A stretch of DNA of 19,918 bases from Alphaproteobacteria bacterium (lineage in GTDB: Bacteria > Pseudomonadota > Alphaproteobacteria > Rhizobiales > Xanthobacteraceae): positions 1 to 19,918 of the forward strand of contig VAZH01000107.1 in the NCBI GenBank assembly GCA_005884465.1. Direction: 5' to 3'. A model generated the notes under the pieces. It was given only the letters and a program-made list of their open reading frames with translations. It searched no databases and was not told the DNA's origin. Below are positions 14,118 through 19,918 of this stretch, piece after piece. How positions within the stretch are numbered: the first letter of the stretch is position 1; every line of letters begins with the position of its first letter. The position numbers were made by a program, and so were the translations under genes.

Positions 14118-15617
14118 ATGGCCACATCTGATTCGAACGTTCTCAAGCTCACGCCCGATGCCGGAACTCCGGCCTATCGGAACGCACCGCACAATATCGA
14201 GGCCGAGCAGAGCCTTTTGGGCGCGATCCTCGTTAACAACGACGCATTCTATCGGGTGTCGGATTTCCTGGAGCCAAAACACTTCTTCGAGCCGATCCAT
14301 CACACCATCTTCGAGACCGCCGGCAGCCTGATCCGGATGGGGAAGGTCGCGACTCCGGTCACGCTGAAGACCTTCGTCCCGGCCGAAACCGACATCGGCG
14401 GCATGACGGTCGGCCAATACCTCGCCCGCCTCGCCGCGGAAGCGACCACGATCATCAATGCCCAGGATTATGGACGAACGATCTACGAACTGGCGTTGCG
14501 CCGCGATCTGATCCGGATCGGCGAAGACATGGTCAATGTCGCCTACGACGCGCCGGTGGATTTCGCGCCGCGGGCGCAGATCGAGGACGCCGAGCGCAGG
14601 CTGTACGAACTGGCCGAGGCCGGCCGCTACGATGGTGGCTTCCAGCGTTTTGCGCAGGCTCTCACCGTCGCGGTCGATATGGCGGCTAAAGCCTTCCAGC
14701 GCGACGGCAAGCTGTCGGGCATCGCAACAGGCTTGCGCGATCTCGACATCAAGATGGGCGGGCTGCAGCCCTCCGACCTGATCATCATCGCCGGGCGTCC
14801 GGGCATGGGCAAGACCGCGCTCGCCACCAACATCGCCTACAACGTGGCAAAAGCGCACCGCGCCGAAGTTCAAGCTGACGGTACCATGAAGTCCGTCAAT
14901 GGCGGCGTCGTCGGCTTCTTCTCATGCGAAATGTCGGCTGAACAGCTTGCCACCCGTATCATCGCCGAGCGCACCGGGATTCCATCGAGCACGATCCGCC
15001 GTGGCGGCATCACCGAGAGCGATTTCGAAAAGATCCGCGATTATTCGATCGAGCTGCAGTCGCTGCCATTCTACGTCGACGAAACCGGCGGGCTTTCGAT
15101 CTCACAGCTCACCGCGCGCGCCCGCCGGCTGAAGCGGCAAAAGGGCCTCGACCTCCTGGTGATCGATTATATTCAGCTGCTGCAGGGAACGGGACGGCGC
15201 ATCGACAACCGGGTCCAGGAAGTCACCGAGATCACCACCAGCCTGAAGGCGCTCGCCAAGGAATTGAACGTGCCGATTCTCGCGCTGTCGCAGTTGTCAC
15301 GCCAGGTGGAGAGCCGCGACGACAAGCGTCCGCAATTGTCAGACCTGCGTGAGTCCGGCTCGATCGAACAGGACGCCGACGTGGTGATGTTCGTGTTCCG
15401 CGAAGAATATTACCTCGCCAACAAGGAGCCGCGGGCCGGCACGCCGGAATACGAAAAATGGCAATTGGACATGTCGCTGGTGCACGGCAAGGCGGAAGTC
15501 ATCATCGGCAAGCAGCGGCACGGCCCCACCGGCACCGTCGAACTGCAATTCGAGGCCAGCCTGACGCGGTTCGGCGATCTGACGCATGACAGCCATTTGC
15601 CGGAGCGAACCTACTAG
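14118..15617 (+). CDS. dnaB: Replicative DNA helicase DnaB
   Basis: This 499-residue protein is the hexameric 5'-3' helicase of the replication fork. The N-terminal primase-interacting domain starts at about residue 22 (APHNIEAEQSLLGAIL) and ends near 170. The RecA-like motor domain has Walker A GRPGMGKT at 226-233, the SCEMSAEQLATR motif at 269-280, Walker B LLVIDYIQLL at 346-355, the LSQLSRQVESR motif at 390-400 and LRESGSIEQDAD at 410-421. KQRHGPTGTVELQF near the end is typical. No intein or insertion is present. The ribosome binding site is weak. The upstream 285 bp contain the 26-bp inverted repeat and no clear promoter. Confidence 0.98.
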   Translation: MATSDSNVLKLTPDAGTPAYRNAPHNIEAEQSLLGAILVNNDAFYRVSDFLEPKHFFEPIHHTIFETAGSLIRMGKVATPVTLKTFVPAETDIGGMTVGQYLARLAAEATTIINAQDYGRTIYELALRRDLIRIGEDMVNVAYDAPVDFAPRAQIEDAERRLYELAEAGRYDGGFQRFAQALTVAVDMAAKAFQRDGKLSGIATGLRDLDIKMGGLQPSDLIIIAGRPGMGKTALATNIAYNVAKAHRAEVQADGTMKSVNGGVVGFFSCEMSAEQLATRIIAERTGIPSSTIRRGGITESDFEKIRDYSIELQSLPFYVDETGGLSISQLTARARRLKRQKGLDLLVIDYIQLLQGTGRRIDNRVQEVTEITTSLKALAKELNVPILALSQLSRQVESRDDKRPQLSDLRESGSIEQDADVVMFVFREEYYLANKEPRAGTPEYEKWQLDMSLVHGKAEVIIGKQRHGPTGTVELQFEASLTRFGDLTHDSHLPERTY

Positions 15618-15650
15618 ACCCCCGGTTGCACGGTTGAACTGCCCCGCTCC

Positions 15651-15668
15651 GCCGCGTAAAGTCGCGGC
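15651..15668 (+). promoter_or_regulatory. Hairpin abutting the alr start codon
   Basis: GCCGCG (15651-15656) and CGCGGC (15663-15668) pair perfectly around TAAAGT, and the second arm ends one base before the ATG. No Shine-Dalgarno sequence is visible in the 51-bp gap between dnaB and alr. The stem would hinder initiation at this ATG. Either expression is low and depends on ribosomes arriving from dnaB, or the real start lies elsewhere. Confidence 0.35.
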
Positions 15669-16883
15669 ATGAACATCGTTTCCGACCCGAAGTCGATCCC
15701 GGCGAGCTCCATTCTCTCGGCTGAAGCGAACCAGGCGGCTGCGCTCGCAACCGCCACCGGCGTGCTCACGGTCGATCTCGACGCCATCGTCGCGAACTGG
15801 CGCAAGCTTGAGAAAGCCGCGGTGCCCGCGGAGTGCGCGGCCGTGATCAAGGCGGACGCCTATGGCTGCGGGGTCGATCCGGTCGCACGCGCGCTGGCCG
15901 CCGCCGGCTGCAAGACATTTTTCGTCGCCACGGTGGATGAGGCGCGCGCCGCCCGCGCGGCCATGCCATCGGCCACCATCTACGCGCTCGATGGCATCTT
16001 CCAGAATTGCGGCGATGCGTTTGCCAAGATCGATTGCAAACCCGTGATCGGCGATCTCAACGAGCTCGCCGAATGGGACGTCTTTTGCCGGCGCTCCGGC
16101 TGGGCGGGCGGCGCGGCCATTCACATCGACACCGGCATGAACCGGCTGGGTCTTACGATCAACGAGGCACAAGGTATCGTCCCCAGGATCAATGCCGGGG
16201 ATCACGGCATCACGCTGGTGATGAGTCATCTCGCCTGCGCCGAGGCTCTCAATCATCCGCTCAACGCCAAGCAACTCGCAACCTTCCGCGAGATCGTCAG
16301 CCTGTTCACGGGCGTACCGGCGTCGCTGTCGAATTCTTCCGGCATTTTCCTCTCGCCGCAATTCCAGTTCGACCTGGTGCGGCCGGGTGCCGCGCTCTAC
16401 GGCATCAATCCGACGCCGGAAGCCGATAATCCGATGCAACCGGTTGTCGACCTGAAAGCGCGCATCGTGCGAATCCGCAATGTCGAGCGCGGCGACAGCG
16501 TCGGTTATGGCGGAACGTGGACCGCGCGGCGGCCGACCAGGCTCGCGATCGTATCGGCTGGCTATGCCGACGGATATTTCCGCGCCGCCGGCAGCAACGA
16601 CGGCACGCGCGGTGCCGAGGTGGTGGTCGCCGGCAAGCGCTGCCCGATCGCGGGTCGCGTCTCGATGGACCTGATCGCCGTCGACATCACGGACCTTGAA
16701 AAGAACGCGGTGCGGCGCGGCCACATGGCGACGTTGATCGGCGAGGGCATCACGGTCGACGAACTCGCGCACCATTTCGGCACCATCGGTTACGAAGTGC
16801 TGACCAGCCTCGGACCGCGCTATGCGCGGGTCTACAAGGGGGGCGCGGCCACGGTCGAGCCAGCCGCTTCAGCATCGACCTGA
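15669..16883 (+). CDS. alr: Alanine racemase
   Basis: This 404-residue PLP enzyme interconverts L- and D-alanine, providing D-alanine for peptidoglycan. The PLP lysine is K61 in AVIKADAYGCG. The second catalytic residue is Y280 in SVGYGGTW. HIDTGMNRLG (152-161), SNSSGIF (221-227) and RPGAALYGINP (238-248) are all in the expected order. The C-terminal beta domain includes GRVSMDLIAVD. The first 30 residues are not conserved and there is no ribosome binding site at the ATG, so a start at the GTG near residue 32 is possible. It follows dnaB, as in related genomes, and xth begins 14 bp after its stop. Confidence 0.96.
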   Translation: MNIVSDPKSIPASSILSAEANQAAALATATGVLTVDLDAIVANWRKLEKAAVPAECAAVIKADAYGCGVDPVARALAAAGCKTFFVATVDEARAARAAMPSATIYALDGIFQNCGDAFAKIDCKPVIGDLNELAEWDVFCRRSGWAGGAAIHIDTGMNRLGLTINEAQGIVPRINAGDHGITLVMSHLACAEALNHPLNAKQLATFREIVSLFTGVPASLSNSSGIFLSPQFQFDLVRPGAALYGINPTPEADNPMQPVVDLKARIVRIRNVERGDSVGYGGTWTARRPTRLAIVSAGYADGYFRAAGSNDGTRGAEVVVAGKRCPIAGRVSMDLIAVDITDLEKNAVRRGHMATLIGEGITVDELAHHFGTIGYEVLTSLGPRYARVYKGGAATVEPAASAST

Positions 16884-16897
16884 CATCTTCGTCGGGA

Positions 16898-17668
16898 ATG
16901 AAGCTCGCCACCTTCAACATCAACAATATCAACCGGCGCCTGCCGAACCTGCTGCGATGGCTGCGCTCGGCGAAACCCGATATCGTCTCCCTGCAGGAAC
17001 TGAAATCGACCGACGACGACTTTCCGGTTTCTGCGATCGGCAAGGCCGGCTATGGCGCGGTCTGGCGCGGGCAAAAGACCTGGAACGGCGTCGCCATACT
17101 GGCGCGCAAAGCCGAGCCGGTGCTGATCCGGACCGAGTTGCCCGGCGATGAAGACGATCGCGAGGCGCGCTACATCGAAGCCGCCGTCAATGGCATCATC
17201 GTCACCAGCATCTATCTGCCGAACGGCAATCCGCAGCCCGGGCCAAAATTCGACTACAAGCTCGAATGGTTCAAGCGGCTCACGCGGCACGCCGCGAAAT
17301 TCCTTAAATCGGAGATTCCGGTGGTGCTGGCGGGCGACTACAACGTCGCACCTGCCGAGCTCGATATTTATCCGACGCGGTCATGGGACAACGATGCCTT
17401 GATCCAGCCGAAGAGCCGCGCCGCATTCAGATCGCTGGTGGCGCAAGGCTGGCTTGATGCGATCCGCGATCTCCATCCGTCAAACCCGATGTACACGTTC
17501 TGGGATTACAAGCGAAACCGCTGGCCGCGCGACGCCGGATTGAGGCTCGATCATCTGCTCCTGAGCCCGGCCGTTGCGCCGCGCCTGATCAAGGCCGGCG
17601 TCGACCGCAAGGTACGAGGCGAGGAAGGCGCCAGCGACCACGCGCCGGCGTGGATCGTGCTGCGTTAG
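16898..17668 (+). CDS. xth: Exodeoxyribonuclease III (AP endonuclease family)
   Basis: This 256-residue enzyme belongs to the exonuclease-endonuclease-phosphatase fold and is predicted to cut at abasic sites and trim 3' ends in base excision repair. The metal and catalytic residues are visible: N7-N9 in TFNINNIN, E34 in LQELK, Y106 in YLPNGN, D147 and N149 in GDYNVAP, D218 in LRLDHLL, and D247-H248 in ASDHAP. The length is normal for the ExoA/XthA group. It starts 14 bp after alr. The purine-rich GGGA before the ATG is very close, so translation may rely on coupling to alr. Confidence 0.96.
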   Translation: MKLATFNINNINRRLPNLLRWLRSAKPDIVSLQELKSTDDDFPVSAIGKAGYGAVWRGQKTWNGVAILARKAEPVLIRTELPGDEDDREARYIEAAVNGIIVTSIYLPNGNPQPGPKFDYKLEWFKRLTRHAAKFLKSEIPVVLAGDYNVAPAELDIYPTRSWDNDALIQPKSRAAFRSLVAQGWLDAIRDLHPSNPMYTFWDYKRNRWPRDAGLRLDHLLLSPAVAPRLIKAGVDRKVRGEEGASDHAPAWIVLR

Positions 17669-17719
17669 CCCTTGCCTCTTATCATTGCGGGGAGCAAAGC
17701 GACGAACAATCGTACACGC

Positions 17720-17823
17720 TGTCATTCGGGGATGGTCCGAAGGACCAGACCTCAGATGTGCAATTGCACATCGGGGAATCTTGAGATTCCGGGTTCGCAT
17801 CGTTGATGCGCCCCGGAATCACG
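17720..17823. repeat. Mosaic palindromic intergenic repeat, REP-like
   Basis: Four stem-loops follow each other in about 100 bp: TGGTCC-GAA-GGACCA (17733-17747), the perfect 18-bp palindrome GATGTGCAATTGCACATC (17755-17772), GGAATC-TTGA-GATTCC (17775-17790) and GCATC-GTT-GATGC (17797-17809). The ends, TGTCATTCGGGG and CCCCGGAATCACG, are themselves roughly inverted. I recall similar mosaics (tcattccgggg, ggtccttcggacc, atcgatgc modules) scattered through Bradyrhizobium and related genomes. It probably propagates passively or through a REP-associated transposase; no transposase is present here. Confidence 0.75.
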
Positions 17824-17927
17824 CCTTGCTTCGGCGGACTTCGCCTGCTCTTCGATCTCGGCCACTAGCGACGCTCGCCACACAGTTGGATTTCCGGAAT
17901 AACCCTCCAACCGGACATGCTGAGTAC
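17824..17927. other. Short stretch with no recognisable feature
   Basis: Between the mosaic repeat and the DUF302 remnant I see only a weak GGCG/CGCC stem. ORFs that read through here on either strand also run through the palindromic repeat and are not credible. Confidence 0.4.
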
Positions 17928-18357
17928 ATGCCAGAATTGAGGAAAATGACCCCAACTCAGACATCAGGCAAACCATCTGCCCCGACGTGTCTATCGGTGG
18001 ACGCCCAGAATTTGATTACCTGGCTCGCTGCGTCGTGCTGGCTTCACGGTCTTCACCGAAATCGATCATGCTGCCGCCGCCAAGAAATTCGGCCTCGACA
18101 TGCGGCCGCGTACGCTCATCCTGTACGGCAATCCGAAGGTTGGAACGCCTGCCGTGGTCAAGGCGCCACTATTGGCGATCGATTTGCCGCCCAAGGCGCT
18201 GGTCTGGGAGGACGATCAAGGCAAGGTCTGGCTGTCATATAATTCTGCCGACTATCTCTTCACCACAATCTACAAGCGGCACGGTGCGGAGGTCCCTCCA
18301 GCGACCGCGCCAATCGCAAAAGTCCTGGACGAAATAAGCGATCAAGCGACGAAGTAG
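17928..18357 (+). pseudogene. DUF302 family gene, frameshifted
   Basis: The 3' part reads open from about 18016 to the TAG at 18355 and encodes a clear DUF302 C-terminal domain: GFTVFTEIDHAAAAKKFGLD, RPRTLILYGNPKVGTP, LAIDLPPKALVWEDDQGKVW and LSYNSADYL. The 5' part lies in another frame from an ATG at 17928 or 17946 and contains SVDAQNLITWLAA, which corresponds to the family's SV(D/E)xTxxxLxAAL helix. Spacing between the two parts is right if one extra base lies at about 18030-18036. DUF302 proteins are small proteins of unclear role. Read as intact, only an 85-residue piece starting at the ATG 18100 would be made. A sequencing error is possible, but the very next remnant is also degraded. 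Confidence 0.65.
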
Positions 18358-18365
18358 GCAACTCG

Positions 18366-18511
18366 GCCGATCGCAGCCTGAAGAATGGAAAGCCTCGCAA
18401 AACCATCCCCGTGGAGCATCCGCCCAAATTCGAGCTGATGATCGACCTCACGGCCACCATGGCTCTCGGCTTCGAGGTGCCAACAGCCTGCTCGTCCGCG
18501 CCAAAGATTCT
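18366..18511 (+). pseudogene. C-terminal remnant of an ABC transporter substrate-binding protein
   Basis: From 18366 the plus strand reads ADRSLKNGKPRKTIPVEHPP, then KFELMIDLTATMALGFEVP. This matches the usual end of the ABC_sub_bind family that is abundant in Bradyrhizobium, of the general form (V/A)DxxLKGAKPADLPVxxPTKFEL followed by xINLKTAKALGL. After EVP the expected LLARADEV appears only in another frame (LLVRAKDS from 18488), as if one base were lost. No start, signal peptide or upstream domain exists. It is a decayed scrap, not a gene. Confidence 0.6.
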
Positions 18512-18764
18512 ATTTGCTGCGGTGCATGAGTCTGCTGTGGCGCTTTTCGGACCTGGCGCGATGTCCGGCTTGAGTCCGAAATGCGCGCCAAAGCGGAAGT
18601 CCGCCAGCACGCATGGGTTTATAAGTTCACGCCCCGGTCAGACTGCCGTTAGCGCGGGCTGCCTTTGAGTTGAATCGGCGCGCTATCCCTTATTTGTCGG
18701 CTGCATTTCGGGTCATACTCTCAAGGACGAGGGCCCCCGGCCCGGCTTCCCGGAGACAAGACCT
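18512..18764. other. Non-coding stretch before the TauE/SafE gene
   Basis: TTTCGGAC (18545-18552) and GTCCGAAA (18574-18581) form a perfect 8-bp inverted repeat with a 21-nt loop; it may be another old repeat. Closer to the permease, TTGTCG and TACTCT with 16 bp between them (about 18694-18721) could be a weak promoter. I see no gene in this stretch. Confidence 0.35.
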
Positions 18765-19493
18765 TTGGATTTCATTTTCGTGCTCGCGGTCGGGCTCGTC
18801 GCCGGCACCATCAGTGGCATCGTCGGCACCGGCTCCTCGATCATGCTGATGCCGGTATTGGTCTATCAATACGGGCCGAAGCAGGCGGTGCCGATCATGG
18901 CGGTCGCGGCCGTGATGGCCAACCTGTCGCGCATCCTCGCGTGGTGGCGCGAGGTCGACTGGCGCGCCTGCGCCGCCTATTCCATGACAGGAATTCCAGC
19001 CGCGGCACTCGGCGCGCGCACGCTGCTGGCGCTGCCGTCGCGCACCGTGGATATCGCAATCGGCCTGTTTCTGATCGCGATGGTGCCGGTGCGGCACTGG
19101 CTCGCCCGCCACGATCTGAAAATCAAGCTGTGGCACCTTGCGATCGGCGGCGCCGTGATCGGTTACCTCACCGGCATTGTGGTTTCGACCGGACCCTTGA
19201 GCGTGCCGCTGTTTCTGTTTTACGGCTTGAGCAAGGGCGCATTTCTCGCCACCGAAGCCGCAAGCTCGCTCGGCCTGTATTTGAGCAAATCGGTAACCTT
19301 CGAGCGGTTCGGCGCGCTGACGGGCGATATCGCGCTCAAGGGCCTGATCGCCGGCTCATCGCTGATGTCCGGCGCCTTCATCGCCAAGCGTCTTGTACTG
19401 CGGCTCGAACCGGACGTCTTTCGGCTCGTGATGGATGGTATCATGCTCGCGGCCGGCGTTTCCATGCTATGGACGGCGGCGCAAGCACCTTAA
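18765..19493 (+). CDS. TauE/SafE family sulfite/anion exporter-like permease
   Basis: This 242-residue inner-membrane protein has the two-repeat layout of the TauE/SafE family, with about seven to eight hydrophobic segments. Each half begins with the family's glycine-rich helix: VGLVAGTISGIVGTGSSIMLMPVLV near the N-terminus and AIGGAVIGYLTGIVVSTGPL in the middle. The family moves sulfite, sulfonates, sulfoacetate or related anions; the substrate here cannot be told. The start is TTG, with GGAG 9 nt upstream; no ATG or GTG is well placed before the first helix. It lies between decayed DNA and radA, with 18 bp to radA, so radA may be read from the same transcript. Confidence 0.88.
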   Translation: MDFIFVLAVGLVAGTISGIVGTGSSIMLMPVLVYQYGPKQAVPIMAVAAVMANLSRILAWWREVDWRACAAYSMTGIPAAALGARTLLALPSRTVDIAIGLFLIAMVPVRHWLARHDLKIKLWHLAIGGAVIGYLTGIVVSTGPLSVPLFLFYGLSKGAFLATEAASSLGLYLSKSVTFERFGALTGDIALKGLIAGSSLMSGAFIAKRLVLRLEPDVFRLVMDGIMLAAGVSMLWTAAQAP

Positions 19494-19511
19494 ACAGCGA
19501 CTCACTCCCCC

Positions 19512-19918
19512 ATGGCCAAGAACGCACTTTCCTTCGTCTGCCAGAACTGCGGCGCCGCGCATGGCCGTTGGCAGGGCAAGTGCGAATCCTGCGACGAGTG
19601 GAACACGCTGGTCGAAGAGGACACCGGCGCAACCACGATGCCGGCCTCGATCCGCTCCAGACGCAAGGGCCGTAAGTTCGCACTGGAAACATTGACCGGC
19701 AAGAGCCACGAGGCGCCCCGCCTGCCTTCCGGGATGGCCGAGCTTGATCGCGTCACCGGCGGCGGTTTTGTCAGGGGCTCGGTGCTGTTGGTCGGCGGCG
19801 ACCCCGGCATCGGCAAGTCGACGCTGCTGACGCAGGCCACCAGTCTCCTGGCAAGGGCCGGCCATCGCGCGGTCTACATTTCAGGCGAGGAGGCGGTGGC
19901 GCAGGTACGGCTGCGCGC
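19512..19918 (+). CDS. radA: DNA repair protein RadA, N-terminal part (cut by window end)
   Basis: The first 135 codons of radA are present and remain open to the end of the window. An N-terminal C4 zinc finger (C10, C13, C24, C27 in FVCQNCGAAHGRWQGKCESC) is followed by RLPSGMAELDRVTGGGFVRG (70-89) and Walker A GGDPGIGKST at 95-104, then VYISGEEAVAQVRLR. RadA is a RecA-like ATPase and DnaB-type helicase that promotes branch migration in recombination. No Shine-Dalgarno sequence is obvious before the ATG, so coupling to the upstream permease is likely. The KNRFG motif and the Lon-like domain would lie beyond the window. Confidence 0.97.
   Translation, partial: MAKNALSFVCQNCGAAHGRWQGKCESCDEWNTLVEEDTGATTMPASIRSRRKGRKFALETLTGKSHEAPRLPSGMAELDRVTGGGFVRGSVLLVGGDPGIGKSTLLTQATSLLARAGHRAVYISGEEAVAQVRLR

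Noticed and set aside
15339..16775. A 478-codon ORF on the minus strand opposite dnaB and alr
   Set aside because: It lies opposite strongly conserved dnaB and alr sequence, is full of Arg, Gly and Asp as expected of an antisense frame in high-GC DNA, and has no domain or ribosome binding site.
17752..17976. A 74-codon minus-strand ORF with an EIEEQAKSAEARRDSG stretch
   Set aside because: Half of it is the palindromic repeat read as protein.
17685..18242. A 185-codon plus-strand ORF after xth
   Set aside because: Its first half runs through the palindromic repeat. Only a short part near 17990-18032 makes sense, as the displaced N-terminal piece of the DUF302 remnant.
18411..18668. An 85-codon ORF starting VEHPPKFEL
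   Set aside because: It is the tail of a degraded substrate-binding protein read on past its lost frame, not a small gene.

Overview
The window is a high-GC chromosomal segment from an alphaproteobacterium, most likely Bradyrhizobium or a close relative (Nitrobacteraceae, Hyphomicrobiales). The evidence is the gene order (fabD-fabG-acpP-fabF-mltG-yicC-gmk divergent from rpsF-rpsR-DUF2232-rplI), a C-terminally extended L9, an S6 with an arginine/aspartate/glycine-rich tail, and an intergenic mosaic palindromic repeat of a kind I associate with Bradyrhizobium genomes. The species assignment is inference.

Positions 44-6778, minus strand: a fatty-acid and cell-envelope cluster. Transcription runs leftward through fabD, fabG, acpP and fabF (malonyl transfer, ketoreduction, acyl carrier, condensation), then mltG (glycan-strand termination), yicC (endoribonuclease family) and gmk (GMP to GDP). 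Spacing is tight at fabD-fabG and yicC-gmk. The larger gaps before acpP, mltG and yicC may hold promoters or processing sites.

Positions 6779-9585, plus strand: a ribosomal protein operon, rpsF-rpsR-DUF2232-rplI. A good sigma-70-like promoter precedes a leader of about 190 nt. The end of that leader can form a helix that covers the rpsF ribosome binding site, as expected for an S6:S18 autoregulatory leader. A strong GC hairpin closes the operon.

Positions 9618-11800, minus strand: a translationally coupled TetR regulator and hotdog thioesterase with a palindromic operator overlapping their promoter, then a c-type cytochrome with a long disordered tail. Divergent from the cytochrome gene is cfa (cyclopropane fatty acid synthase family, 12078-13328).

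Positions 13329-14117: a 789-bp stretch without a large gene. It holds direct repeats, a perfect TGTGA-N6-TCACA box, a probable 40-residue Flp-pilin-like membrane peptide, a convergent 52-residue candidate ORF whose stop overlaps it, and a perfect 26-bp inverted repeat upstream of dnaB.

Positions 14118-19918, plus strand: dnaB, alr and xth, then about 1.1 kb of decayed DNA (a mosaic palindromic repeat, a frameshifted DUF302 gene, and a C-terminal scrap of an ABC substrate-binding protein), then a TauE/SafE permease with a TTG start and the first 135 codons of radA, cut by the window end.

Most of the window is conserved housekeeping sequence. I see no defence system, CRISPR array, phage or insertion sequence, and no clearly novel multi-gene system. 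The items most worth a second look are the rpsF leader, the small-ORF region at 13.6-14.1 kb, the TetR/thioesterase operator, and the cytochrome with the disordered tail.
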